Shown one piece after another: positions 48,345-57,619 of a stretch of DNA of 62,994 nucleotides. The DNA is taken from the NCBI GenBank assembly GCA_022447275.1, contig JAKVBK010000017.1, forward strand, positions 1 through 62,994, given 5' to 3'. Numbering within the stretch: the stretch's first letter is position 1; every line of letters begins with the position of its first letter. The DNA is from Oceanicola sp. Lineage in GTDB: Bacteria; Pseudomonadota; Alphaproteobacteria; Rhodobacterales; Rhodobacteraceae. Under the pieces are notes generated by a model. It saw only the letters and a program-made list of their open reading frames with translations, was not told where the DNA came from and made no database searches. The translations under genes were made by a program, and so were the position numbers.

Positions 48345-49313
48345 ATGGATTTCCTGACATTGATCCAGGTGCTCGACAGCACCGTACGCCTCGCAACGCC
48401 CCTGCTTCTGGCCTGCCTCGCCGGCCTTTTCTCAGAGCGGGCTGGCATCTTTGATATCGGTCTTGAAGGCAAGATGCTGGTTGCAGCAATGTTTTCTGCC
48501 GCAATCGCTTATACATCCGGCTCTGTTTGGCTGGGGCTACTGGCGGGGATTGCCTCCTCCATGTTGCTGTCGGGGCTGCACGGTCTGGCTTCCATCACCT
48601 TCCGGGGCAACCAGCTGATTTCCGGCGTGGCGATCAACTTCCTCGCTGCCGGGATGACGGTGCTTGTGGCGCAAAGCTGGTTCGGTCAGGGCGGACGGAC
48701 GCCTTCGCTCTTCGGCGGCGCCCGGTTCGAGCCGATCACCCTGCCCTTCGCGGACAGTATCGAACCCGTGCCCTTTATCGGCCCAATTTATTCGGAGCTG
48801 CTTTCAGGCCATTCCATCCTCGTTTATGTCGCGCTGTTCTGCGTGCCTGCCACCTGGTGGATCCTGTACCGCACCCGCTTCGGCCTGCGCCTGCGCGCAG
48901 TGGGCGAAAACCCGGCCGCAGTGGACACGGCCGGCATCTCGGTAATTGGCCTTCGTTATGCGGCTGTCTGTATCTGTGGCGTGCTCTGCGGCATTGCAGG
49001 CGCCTATCTTTCCACGGCGCTGCAGGCGGGCTTTGTAAAAGACATGACCGCCGGACGCGGCTTTATCGCCCTCGCCGCGCTGATCTTTGCCAAATGGCGC
49101 CCTTGGTATGCGCTGGCCGCCTGTATGCTGTTCGGCTTTTTGCAGGCCCTCGCCCTGCGTCCAGACCTGATCGAAGGCCTGATTGGCATACCCGTGCAGG
49201 TTCAATTGCTCGATGCGCTGCCCTATGTGCTGACAGTTGTGATTCTTGCAGGCTTTGTCGGCAAGGCCATCCCACCCCGCGCCGGCGGAGAGCCCTACGT
49301 CAAGGAACGCTGA
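48345..49313 (+). CDS. ABC importer permease 2 (nucleoside type)
   Basis: This 322-residue permease has ATPLLLACLAGLFSERAGIFDIGLEG, the family's conserved first motif, and GLRLRAVGENPAAVDTAGIS and AGRGFIALAALIFAKWRP further on. It is the second half of the channel. A strong terminator follows the stop, closing the operon. A codon 33 nt upstream would overlap permease 1; ATG 48345 fits better. Confidence 0.93.
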   Translation: MDFLTLIQVLDSTVRLATPLLLACLAGLFSERAGIFDIGLEGKMLVAAMFSAAIAYTSGSVWLGLLAGIASSMLLSGLHGLASITFRGNQLISGVAINFLAAGMTVLVAQSWFGQGGRTPSLFGGARFEPITLPFADSIEPVPFIGPIYSELLSGHSILVYVALFCVPATWWILYRTRFGLRLRAVGENPAAVDTAGISVIGLRYAAVCICGVLCGIAGAYLSTALQAGFVKDMTAGRGFIALAALIFAKWRPWYALAACMLFGFLQALALRPDLIEGLIGIPVQVQLLDALPYVLTVVILAGFVGKAIPPRAGGEPYVKER

Positions 49314-49321
49314 CAAACATA

Positions 49322-49349
49322 AGGCCCGCGGAAAGATAACCGCGGGCCT
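49322..49349 (+). terminator. Rho-independent terminator of the BMP importer operon
   Basis: AGGCCCGCGG (49322-49331) and CCGCGGGCCT (49340-49349) form a perfect 10-bp stem with an 8-nt loop, followed by GTCTTTC, 8 nt past the last stop. Confidence 0.8.
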
Positions 49350-49517
49350 GTCTTTCAACGGCCGCACAGCCCCAAGAGCAGCCAAATTCTGCCTCTTGAT
49401 GAAAGCGATTACATTTAGAGGTTGATTTCCGGCACGATCCTGCGCCAAACCGCCGACCGAGAGCGGTAGCTTCCCCGCTACCGTTGCCATTTCCCTGCAA
49501 AAGGTTTTTCTGGGGCC

Positions 49518-50450
49518 ATGCAGATTTACCTCCCCATCGCCGAGGTGTCGGTCAATGCGTTCCTGCTCTTAGGGCTGGGCGGCATGGTGGGTGTGCTTTC
49601 GGGGATGTTTGGCGTCGGGGGTGGGTTCCTCATGACGCCGCTGCTGTTTTTTATTGGCATCCCGCCGGCTGTTGCCGTCGCCACCGAAGCAAACCAGATC
49701 GTGGCTTCGTCCTTTTCGGGCGTCCTTGCCCATCTCAGACGGAAAACGGTGGACTTGCGAATGGGCACTGTGCTCCTGGCCGGTGGCCTAGTGGGTGCAG
49801 CTTTGGGGGTGGTGCTGTTCAACTACCTGCGCAGCATGGGCCAGGTCGATCTGCTTGTCCGTCTTTGCTACGTGGTGTTCCTCGGCATCATCGGCAGCCT
49901 GATGTTCGTAGAAAGCCTCGGGGCCATCCGGCGCGCACGCAGTGCAGCCAAGGGCAAGCCTGTCGCGCCCCCGCGCCGTCGGGAACGCAAATGGGTGCAC
50001 ACTCTGCCCTTCAAGATGCGGTTCAGAACCTCCGGTCTTTACATTTCCATCATCCCGCCCCTGCTCGTGGGGCTGTTGGTCGGTATTTTAGCCGCCATCA
50101 TGGGCGTTGGCGGCGGCTTCATCATGGTCCCTGCGATGATTTATCTGCTCGGTATGCCAACCAAAGTGGTCGTCGGCACCTCACTGTTCCAGATCATCTT
50201 CGTCACAGCCTTCACCACGCTGCTCCACGCCACCACAAACTACACGGTGGATATGGCGCTGGCCGTGCTGCTGTTGCTGGGGGGCGTTGTCGGCGCTCAG
50301 ATCGGAACGCGGATCGGCGCACGGCTACAGGCCGAGCAGCTGCGCGTGTTGCTGGCTGCGCTTGTCTTGGTGGTGTGTGGGAAACTGGCTCTGGAACTGC
50401 TTCTGCAACCCGCTGAGCTGTACTCCCTTGGCGATGCGGGAGGACATTGA
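49518..50450 (+). CDS. TauE/SafE-family permease
   Basis: This 310-residue membrane protein has the duplicated TauE/SafE motif: GLGGMVGVLSGMFGVGGGFLMTPLL in the first half and GILAAIMGVGGGFIMVPAMI in the second, each followed by EANQIVAS- or GTSLFQII-type segments. About eight transmembrane segments are split by a basic cytoplasmic loop (RRARSAAKGKP). Family members are proposed to export sulfite or organosulfonates. The gene is followed 2 nt later by a TIGR02186-type gene, a conserved pairing that suggests they act together. Confidence 0.9.
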   Translation: MQIYLPIAEVSVNAFLLLGLGGMVGVLSGMFGVGGGFLMTPLLFFIGIPPAVAVATEANQIVASSFSGVLAHLRRKTVDLRMGTVLLAGGLVGAALGVVLFNYLRSMGQVDLLVRLCYVVFLGIIGSLMFVESLGAIRRARSAAKGKPVAPPRRRERKWVHTLPFKMRFRTSGLYISIIPPLLVGLLVGILAAIMGVGGGFIMVPAMIYLLGMPTKVVVGTSLFQIIFVTAFTTLLHATTNYTVDMALAVLLLLGGVVGAQIGTRIGARLQAEQLRVLLAALVLVVCGKLALELLLQPAELYSLGDAGGH

Positions 50451-50452
50451 TC

Positions 50453-51229
50453 ATGGCCCTTCGTCTGTGCGCCCTGCTTGGCATCTGCCTCGCCCTAATT
50501 AGCCCAACACCATCTGCCCAGGCACAGGACATCGTCGCAGATCTGTCGCAACGCTCGGTGTCAATCACAGCAAATTTTGACGGCTCTGAGCTGATGATCT
50601 TCGGGGCAATCCGGCGCGACGGCCCTCCGCAAGAGGCTGATCCACTGGAGATCATAATAACCGTTTCCGGCCCTTCTGAGCCCGTCCTCGTGCGTCGAAA
50701 GGAAAAGGTTGCCGGCATATGGGTAAACACCGAAGCTGTGGAGGTCGACGCCGCCCCCAGCTTCTATGCCATCACGTCGACGGGCCCCATGGCTGACATC
50801 CTCGCCGACACCGAAGATCTGCGCCACCGGATCTCAATCCCCAGGGCAATCCGCTCGGTCGGTGCGCCACAAGAGGTCGATCAACCCGAAAGCTTTACAG
50901 ACGCTCTGATCCGCATCCGCAAAGATGAGGGCTTGTACCGCGTCGAAGAAGGGGGCGTCAGCCTGCAAGAGCAAACCCTGTTCCGCAGCCGCGTCGCCCT
51001 GCCCGCCAATCTCGTGGAAGGCGACTACGAAGTGCGTATCTTTCTGACCCGCGACAAGCAGGTCGTCGCGGAGGAAGACACTCTGATCGCCGTGCGCAAG
51101 GTAGGGCTTGAACGCTTCATCTACACCCTCGCCCATGAGCAACCCCTGGTCTATGGGCTGCTTTCACTAACGATCGCCATCGTTGCCGGATGGGGCGCAT
51201 CCACCGCTTTCCGATATTTGCAAAGCTAA
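50453..51229 (+). CDS. TIGR02186-family membrane protein, partner of TauE
   Basis: This 258-residue protein has a signal peptide (cut near SAQAQD), a beta-rich periplasmic domain (LSQRSVSITANFDGSELMIFGA) and one C-terminal transmembrane segment (LVYGLLSLTIAIVAGWG). The layout and position next to TauE match the TIGR02186 family, whose function is unknown. It may present the exported anion to TauE or protect against it; that is inference. Confidence 0.82.
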   Translation: MALRLCALLGICLALISPTPSAQAQDIVADLSQRSVSITANFDGSELMIFGAIRRDGPPQEADPLEIIITVSGPSEPVLVRRKEKVAGIWVNTEAVEVDAAPSFYAITSTGPMADILADTEDLRHRISIPRAIRSVGAPQEVDQPESFTDALIRIRKDEGLYRVEEGGVSLQEQTLFRSRVALPANLVEGDYEVRIFLTRDKQVVAEEDTLIAVRKVGLERFIYTLAHEQPLVYGLLSLTIAIVAGWGASTAFRYLQS

Positions 51230-51298
51230 CGCGCAACAAGGGCGGCCAGAGTGTCTTTGTCTTTGAAATACTCTGGGGTCCGGGGCAACGCCCCGATG

Positions 51299-51324
51299 GC
51301 GCTGGAACGCCCCGGTTCCAGCGC
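51299..51324. terminator. Bidirectional hairpin between convergent genes
   Basis: GCGCTGGAAC (51299-51308) and GTTCCAGCGC (51315-51324), perfect 10-bp arms with a 6-nt loop, located between the stops of the TIGR02186 and Lrp genes. No T-run on either side. Confidence 0.5.
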
Positions 51325-51349
51325 TGCGCTAACGGCCCACAGGGCACGC

Positions 51350-51850
51350 TTACGCGCTTTGTGCCAAGCGCGCCTCAAGCACGGAAAACGGCACAGATTG
51401 GGCTTCTTTGGCCGCCCGGATCACAAGCGAAGTCTTGACGCTGGCCACATTTGGCTCTGCCGTCAAATCCCCGGTCAGGAAACTCTGGAATGTCGACAGG
51501 TCCGGTGCCACGCATTTCAAAATGAAATCAATCTCACCGTTGAGCATGTGGCATTCACGGACCAAGGGCCATTCCCGGCACTTGGCCTCAAAGGCAGAAA
51601 GATCCACCTCAGCCTGGCTGCTCAAGCCAACCATCGCGAACACTTGCACCTCAAAGCCAAGCGCGCGCGCGTCCACGTCCGCATGGTAGCCCCGAATGTA
51701 GCCGGTCTCTTCCAAGGTCCGGACGCGACGCAGGCAAGGCGGGGCCGAAATCCCGACCCGACGGGCCAGTTCGACATTTGTCATACGCCCATCTCCCTGC
51801 AATTCTGCAAGGATCATTCGGTCAATCGGATCCAATTTTGACGTTGGCAT
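51350..51850 (-). CDS. Lrp/AsnC-family transcriptional regulator
   Basis: This 166-residue protein (from ATG 51850, preceded by AGGGGGA) has the AsnC winged helix (LDPIDRMILAELQGDGRMTNVELARRVGISAPPCLRRVRTLEE in register) and the ligand-binding RAM domain with VRECHMLNGEIDFILK. Lrp proteins sense amino acids. It is divergent from trxB (244 bp between starts), a conserved alphaproteobacterial neighbourhood, so it may regulate itself or trxB. Confidence 0.93.
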   Translation of the reverse strand: MPTSKLDPIDRMILAELQGDGRMTNVELARRVGISAPPCLRRVRTLEETGYIRGYHADVDARALGFEVQVFAMVGLSSQAEVDLSAFEAKCREWPLVRECHMLNGEIDFILKCVAPDLSTFQSFLTGDLTAEPNVASVKTSLVIRAAKEAQSVPFSVLEARLAQSA

Positions 51851-51905
51851 GTGTCCCCCTGGCTTTGGGCTGATTGATACAACAGGGGCAACACAAGCGC
51901 AATAA

Positions 51906-53069
<1,164 letters not shown>

Positions 53070-53087
53070 TCTGCATCACGTGCCAAG

Positions 53088-53119
53088 ACCCGCGCCAGAG
53101 CCTTTTGGGCGGCGCGGGT
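53088..53119 (+). terminator. Hairpin after trxB
   Basis: ACCCGCGCC and GGCGCGGGT arms with a 14-nt loop, 18 nt past the trxB stop. No T-run. Confidence 0.4.
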
Positions 53120-53269
53120 AACCACACAAACATCTGTGCTCTTCGCGCGCTTGGCCCTGCGGCCTAGACCCTCGGCCTCGAAAGCGGGCGTGCCCCGCAT
53201 TCCGTCATGCGGAATTTCCCCTCCTTGAAGTCATTTTTTTCTTTCTTTTGAAATTTGCTTATGCAATGC

Positions 53270-53283
53270 GTTCACGCGTGAAC
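53270..53283. promoter_or_regulatory. Perfect palindrome GTTCACGCGTGAAC, candidate operator
   Basis: 14-bp perfect palindrome 16 bp before the start of the fusion gene, in the promoter/leader. Its length suits a MarR-type dimer; the gene's own N-terminal wHTH is the obvious candidate. Confidence 0.5.
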
Positions 53284-53299
53284 AAACCTGAGTCCCGCA

Positions 53300-55378
53300 A
53301 TGGCCGAACAGCCTGAAAATATGCCCATGCTTGATAGCGACTTGCTGTTTCGCCTGCTGCGCCAGCTTGACGCCGCGCCGCAGGCGTCGCAACGCATGAC
53401 AGCAGAAGCCCTGGGCATCAGCCTTGGGGGCCTCAACAAGCTGTTGCGCGCCGCCTCTCAGGCCGACCTCATCACTGTTGCCGAACGGGACGGCCCAGAC
53501 CGCCGTCAACGCTTTGCATACGGCCTCACGGCAAAAGGCGCAGCCACCAAGCTGGCACTCACAGATCAATTCCTCACCCGCAAACTTGCCGAATATGATG
53601 CGCTCCACGCGGAGCTCACAGGCGCGTCCAGCGGGCTTTCTCTTAGTAAACCAAGGTTACCATCCATGCAGCAAATCCATGCCCCCATCCCAGAGCTTTA
53701 TGTCTCCTATGACAGCGCACAAAAGCTGAAACGCGAAGCAGCAGACCTCGTGTCTTGGGATCTTTCGCCACGCCAGATTTGCGATCTGGAATTGCTGATG
53801 AATGGCGGCTTCAATCCGCTCAAAGGCTTCCTGACGGAGGAAGACTACAACGGCGTGGTGGACAACATGCGCCTGAGCGATGGGCAGCTTTGGCCGATGC
53901 CGATCACGCTCGATGTCTCCGAGAAGTTTGCCGACGGCATTGAAGAGGGCCAGGACATCGCCCTGCGGGACCAGGAAGGCGTTATCCTCGCCATCCTGTC
54001 AGTGACCTCGAAATACACCCCCAACAAAGCCCGTGAGGCCGAGAAAGTCTTTGGCGCGGATGATATTGCACATCCGGCTGTCGACTATCTGCACAACACT
54101 GCCGGGAATGTTTATCTGGGCGGGCCGATCACAGGCATCCAGCAACCGGTTCACTACGATTTCCGCGCGCGCCGCGACACCCCGAACGAATTGCGCGCCT
54201 ATTTCCGCAAGATGGGCTGGCGCCGCATCGTGGCGTTCCAAACGCGCAATCCCCTGCACCGGGCGCATCAGGAACTCACTTTCCGGGCCGCAAAGGAAGC
54301 TCAGGCCAACCTGTTGATCCACCCCATCGTCGGCATGACGAAACCGGGCGACGTGGATCACTTTACCCGGGTGCGCTGCTATGAGGCCGTACTGGACAAA
54401 TATCCGGCCGCAACCACAACCATGTCGCTGCTCGGCCTTGCCATGCGCATGGCCGGCCCGCGCGAAGCCGTCTGGCATGGGTTGATCCGCAAAAATCACG
54501 GTGTCACCCACTTCATCGTGGGCCGCGACCATGCCGGCCCCGGCAAGAACAGCCAGGGCGAAGATTTCTACGGGCCCTATGACGCGCAGGATCTGTTCCG
54601 CCAGTACGAGGCTGAAATGGGCATCGAAATGGTTCCCTTCAAGCACATGGTCTATGTGCAGGAGCGCGCCCAGTACGAGCCCGCAGACACGATCGAGGAA
54701 GGCGTCACCGTCCTGAACATTTCGGGCACAGAACTGCGCCGCAGACTGGCCGAAGGGCTCGAAATCCCGGAGTGGTTCTCGTTCCCCGAAGTCGTGACTG
54801 AACTGCGCAAAACCCGCCCACCGCGGTCCAAGCAGGGCTTCACCGTGTTCTTCACCGGCTTCTCTGGGTCCGGCAAATCCACGATTGCCAACGCGCTCAT
54901 GGTCAAGCTGATGGAAATGGGCGGGCGTCCGGTCACCCTGCTTGACGGGGATATCGTGCGCAAAAACCTCAGCTCAGAGTTGGGTTTCTCGAAAGAGCAT
55001 CGCGATCTGAACATCCAGCGCATCGGCTATGTCGCCTCCGAGATCACGAAGAATGGCGGCATTGCCATCTGCGCCCCAATCGCCCCCTACGCCAATACGC
55101 GCCGTCAGGTGCGACAGGGCATCGAAGCCTACGGGGCCTTCGTCGAAGTCCATGTGGCGACGTCCATCGAAGAATGCGAACGTCGGGATCGCAAGGGCCT
55201 CTACAAGCTTGCACGCGAAGGGAAGATCAAGGAATTCACCGGGATTTCCGATCCCTATGACACGCCCGAGAAGCCCGAACTGCGCCTCGATACGGAAACG
55301 GTCGATGTGGATTACTGCGCCCAGCAAGTCTTCCTGAAGCTGAAAAGCTTGGGCCTGATCACCGCGGAATCGAGTTAA
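53300..55378 (+). CDS. MarR-like domain fused to ATP sulfurylase / APS kinase
   Basis: Residues ~10-108 are a winged helix resembling MarR-family EPS-associated regulators (SQRMTAEALGISLGGLNKLLR; RRQRFAYGLTAKGAATK; FLTRKLAEYDALHAEL). Residues ~123-510 are ATP sulfurylase (QTRNPLHRAHQEL at ~314, GRDHAGPGK), making APS from sulfate and ATP. Residues ~515-692 are APS kinase with P-loop GFSGSGKST (520-528) and LDGDIVRKNL, making PAPS. The frame is continuous with no stop or frameshift. An internal ATG 53666 (MQQIHAP) with AAGG upstream could also yield the ~570-residue enzyme without the DNA-binding part, which is the usual length of this bifunctional enzyme. The combination of regulator and enzyme in one polypeptide is unusual. 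Confidence 0.85.
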   Translation: MAEQPENMPMLDSDLLFRLLRQLDAAPQASQRMTAEALGISLGGLNKLLRAASQADLITVAERDGPDRRQRFAYGLTAKGAATKLALTDQFLTRKLAEYDALHAELTGASSGLSLSKPRLPSMQQIHAPIPELYVSYDSAQKLKREAADLVSWDLSPRQICDLELLMNGGFNPLKGFLTEEDYNGVVDNMRLSDGQLWPMPITLDVSEKFADGIEEGQDIALRDQEGVILAILSVTSKYTPNKAREAEKVFGADDIAHPAVDYLHNTAGNVYLGGPITGIQQPVHYDFRARRDTPNELRAYFRKMGWRRIVAFQTRNPLHRAHQELTFRAAKEAQANLLIHPIVGMTKPGDVDHFTRVRCYEAVLDKYPAATTTMSLLGLAMRMAGPREAVWHGLIRKNHGVTHFIVGRDHAGPGKNSQGEDFYGPYDAQDLFRQYEAEMGIEMVPFKHMVYVQERAQYEPADTIEEGVTVLNISGTELRRRLAEGLEIPEWFSFPEVVTELRKTRPPRSKQGFTVFFTGFSGSGKSTIANALMVKLMEMGGRPVTLLDGDIVRKNLSSELGFSKEHRDLNIQRIGYVASEITKNGGIAICAPIAPYANTRRQVRQGIEAYGAFVEVHVATSIEECERRDRKGLYKLAREGKIKEFTGISDPYDTPEKPELRLDTETVDVDYCAQQVFLKLKSLGLITAESS

Positions 55379-55382
55379 TGAT

Positions 55383-55399
55383 CGCCCCCTGACGGGGCG
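55383..55399 (+). terminator. Hairpin after the sulfurylase/kinase gene
   Basis: CGCCCC and GGGGCG arms with a 5-nt loop starting 4 nt past the stop, followed by CACTTT. Confidence 0.5.
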
Positions 55400-55457
55400 C
55401 ACTTTCCTGCTGATGAGCGGCCTGCGACGGCCCGATGAAGCAAACCGGCACGCAAAC

Positions 55458-55486
55458 AGGGGCAGATGCTTTTCGCATTTGCCCCT
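55458..55486 (+). terminator. Second terminator downstream of the sulfurylase/kinase gene
   Basis: AGGGGCA and TGCCCCT arms with an inner ATGC/GCAT pairing and loop TTTTC, followed by GTCTTTG. Confidence 0.65.
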
Positions 55487-55602
55487 GTCTTTGTATCTGG
55501 CCAACACTGAGATCACGGGCGCGCGCTGCTGGCCATGTGGAAGGCGGCGCGTTTGTCAGCGCAGCCCCCTTATCCCGACAAGAAACTTCAGTGGTTTTGG
55601 CG

Positions 55603-56484
55603 TCAGGGTGACGAGAGCAGAAGATCACCGGACATCAACACATGGGCCTTGCCCGCCACCTTTACCCCTGTGATGGCCTCAGGGGGCCCTAAAACCTGAA
55701 CACGCGCCTGTCCCGGGCGGCCCAGCCCATGCCCCTGCTCCGCGATATACGCGGGGCTTGCGATCAACCCGCGCGACCAAAGATAGGATGCCGCAGCGCC
55801 TGTTGCTGAGCCGGTGAAAGGATCTTCAGGCGGGGACGCTGTGGCAAGCAGCAAGCGTGAAAACGTGTCCCCCGCCGCGGTGGCCCCTCCGCGGTACACT
55901 AAGTAGGGCCACGCGGCTTGCATCCCGCCGGCCCGCTCCTTGGCCTCAAAGCGTGCCAGCGCCTCGGGGGAAGTCAGCCGGGCCGCCTGCAGGCTTTCGA
56001 GAGAGCCCAGCACCGTTACGCAAAACGGCAAGCCAGTAGAGACAATCTGCGGCGGCGCCACGACATCTGCCGGATCAATGCCGACCACCTCTGCCACTTC
56101 TTCAGCAGGCACTTCTGCCCCGAAGGTGGGGGCGATCTGGGTCATTTCGATCCAGCCGTCGCGCATCTCGACCTCGACAATGCCCGCGCCGGTTTCGAGC
56201 CGACAGCTGTCCTCGGGCACCAGCCCCCTGTGCAGGAGGCTGGCGACGGTTGCGATGGTGGGGTGGCCTGCAAAGGGGATTTCATGGGTTTGCAGGAAAT
56301 AGCGCACGCGCACGTCGGCGACCTCCGAAGGGGCGACAAATGTGCATTCCACCAGAGATGTCTCACGTGTGAAGGCCAAGCATGCCTGCGTATCAAGCGC
56401 GCCGCCATCATGCACCACGGCACAGCCATTGCCGCCAAACGGTGTATCCGTAAAGGCGTCAACCCAATCGACGGGATATCGCAT
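55603..56484 (-). CDS. PhzF-family protein
   Basis: This 293-residue protein belongs to the PhzF isomerase superfamily: FGGNGCAVVHDGG, the catalytic glutamate in ETSLVECTFV, EIPFAGHPTIATVAS and EDPFTGSATGAAASYL. Members isomerise diverse small acids; most are not involved in phenazine synthesis, and no other phenazine gene is present. The start ATG 56484 overlaps the stop of the DUF1150 gene (TGATG), so it belongs to the hsp20-DUF1150 operon. Confidence 0.88.
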   Translation of the reverse strand: MRYPVDWVDAFTDTPFGGNGCAVVHDGGALDTQACLAFTRETSLVECTFVAPSEVADVRVRYFLQTHEIPFAGHPTIATVASLLHRGLVPEDSCRLETGAGIVEVEMRDGWIEMTQIAPTFGAEVPAEEVAEVVGIDPADVVAPPQIVSTGLPFCVTVLGSLESLQAARLTSPEALARFEAKERAGGMQAAWPYLVYRGGATAAGDTFSRLLLATASPPEDPFTGSATGAAASYLWSRGLIASPAYIAEQGHGLGRPGQARVQVLGPPEAITGVKVAGKAHVLMSGDLLLSSP

Positions 56485-56720
56485 CAATGCACGCTGAGGG
56501 GAGTCATGTCGTGCTGGCGCGCCAGCTCAAAGGCCATGTTGCGCTCTGCCACCAGGGCGAGCGGCGCGCCCTCGGCATCATGCACCGCATAGAGATGGGT
56601 GTGGCCACTGGCCTTTTCCTGCATATCCTTGGGCAAGCTGTCCACGGAAACCGAGCGGACATACACGATCTTTTCCAACTCGCTATCAGGCTCTTTGTTC
56701 AGTTTATGATCCATATCCAT
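56484..56720 (-). CDS. DUF1150-family small protein
   Basis: This 78-residue protein (IVYVRSVSVDSLPKDMQEK; LYAVHDAEGAPLALVAERNMAFELARQHDM) matches DUF1150, a family found next to small heat-shock proteins in alphaproteobacteria. Its role is unknown; the pairing suggests a cofactor or regulator of the chaperone. It lies 15 nt after the hsp20 stop and overlaps phzF. Confidence 0.85.
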   Translation of the reverse strand: MDMDHKLNKEPDSELEKIVYVRSVSVDSLPKDMQEKASGHTHLYAVHDAEGAPLALVAERNMAFELARQHDMTPLSVH

Positions 56721-56735
56721 GCCTCCTGTATGTCC

Positions 56736-57149
56736 TTAACCCCGATTGATCGCGATGGTCTGCACAACCGTTTCCGGCTCAGATCGTTGCAAATCCACGT
56801 GCAGCAGCCCATTGCTGAGGGTGGCGCCGGCCACCTCCACAGCGTCGGCCAGTACAAAGCTCTTTTGAAACTGGCGTGCCGCAATGCCCCGGTGCAGGAA
56901 AACGCGTTCAGCGCCGTCCTCCACCTGCCTACCCCGGATGACCAGCTGTCGATCCTCAACAGTGATCGACAGGTCTTCCTCCGCGAAACCGGCAACGGCC
57001 AGCGTGATGCGATAGCTCAGGGCACTGGTTTGTTCAATATTATAAGGGGGATAGCCCTCATTGCCGGATTTGGCGGTGCGCTCCACCAGCCGCTCCAGCT
57101 GCTCGAACCCTACAAAGAAGGGATGCGAGGCATGTGTTAACTTGCTCAT
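56736..57149 (-). CDS. Small heat-shock protein, Hsp20 family
   Basis: This 137-residue chaperone holds unfolding proteins for later refolding. It has the alpha-crystallin domain YNIEQTSALSYRITLAVAGF, EDLSITVEDRQLVIRGRQ and the LSNGLLHVDLQR motif ending the domain. The start at ATG 57149 (MSKLTHASHPFF) has AAAGGA upstream. A sigma-32-like promoter lies 67 nt ahead, linking it to the rpoH gene at 24 kb. Confidence 0.93.
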   Translation of the reverse strand: MSKLTHASHPFFVGFEQLERLVERTAKSGNEGYPPYNIEQTSALSYRITLAVAGFAEEDLSITVEDRQLVIRGRQVEDGAERVFLHRGIAARQFQKSFVLADAVEVAGATLSNGLLHVDLQRSEPETVVQTIAINRG

Positions 57150-57215
57150 CGGCACGTCCTTTATTCGTGAAAGCGACCATGCAAGCGGCCCTGTCAGACA
57201 GCAGCCACATAAGAA

Positions 57216-57244
57216 ATATGGGACGGGCGCGCCCGTTGCACAAG
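57216..57244 (-). promoter_or_regulatory. Sigma-32-type heat-shock promoter of hsp20
   Basis: On the minus strand, CTTGTGC (57244-57238), a 15-nt spacer, then CCCATAT (57222-57216) fits the sigma-32 pattern CTTGAAA-N11..15-CCCATNT. Confidence 0.6.
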
Positions 57245-57325
57245 ATGCAGTTGCAAGCGAACAGCATTTGCCAGAACAAACTGCACGGCTATAGTGCACC
57301 TCCAGCGTGCAGCCAGGAGCAGAGC

Positions 57326-57541
57326 ATGACACCGCCCAGCGAGATGAATCCCGACGAGGTTCTGCGCGTAAAGCTAGAGGTTTTGCGGGACGAGCACCGG
57401 GACCTGGACGCAGCCATCGCCGCCCTTCAGGAAACCGGACGGGACATGCTGACGATTTCCCGGCTCAAGAAGAAAAAATTGCGCCTGAAAGACGAGATCA
57501 CCCGCCTGAGTGACATGCTCACCCCGGACATCATCGCCTAA
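57326..57541 (+). CDS. YdcH-family (DUF465) small protein
   Basis: This 71-residue helical protein has LEVLRDEHRDLDAAIAAL and SRLKKKKLRLKDEITRL, the DUF465 pattern of short coiled coils. Function unknown. CAGGAGC precedes ATG 57326, giving a better start than the longer in-frame extension. It lies upstream of purE. Confidence 0.88.
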   Translation: MTPPSEMNPDEVLRVKLEVLRDEHRDLDAAIAALQETGRDMLTISRLKKKKLRLKDEITRLSDMLTPDIIA

Positions 57542-57619
57542 CCGCCCCCAACACCTTGTCATATGGCCCCGGGCGCGCTATCGCCCACGCTTGCAGGGAT
57601 GAGATACGGGAGCCAAGGC

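Noticed and set aside
53199-53215. Inverted repeat ATTCCG-N5-CGGAAT between trxB and the fusion gene
   Set aside because: Short and overlapping another small repeat (CCGCAT/ATGCGG); could be part of a terminator or chance, so not called an operator.
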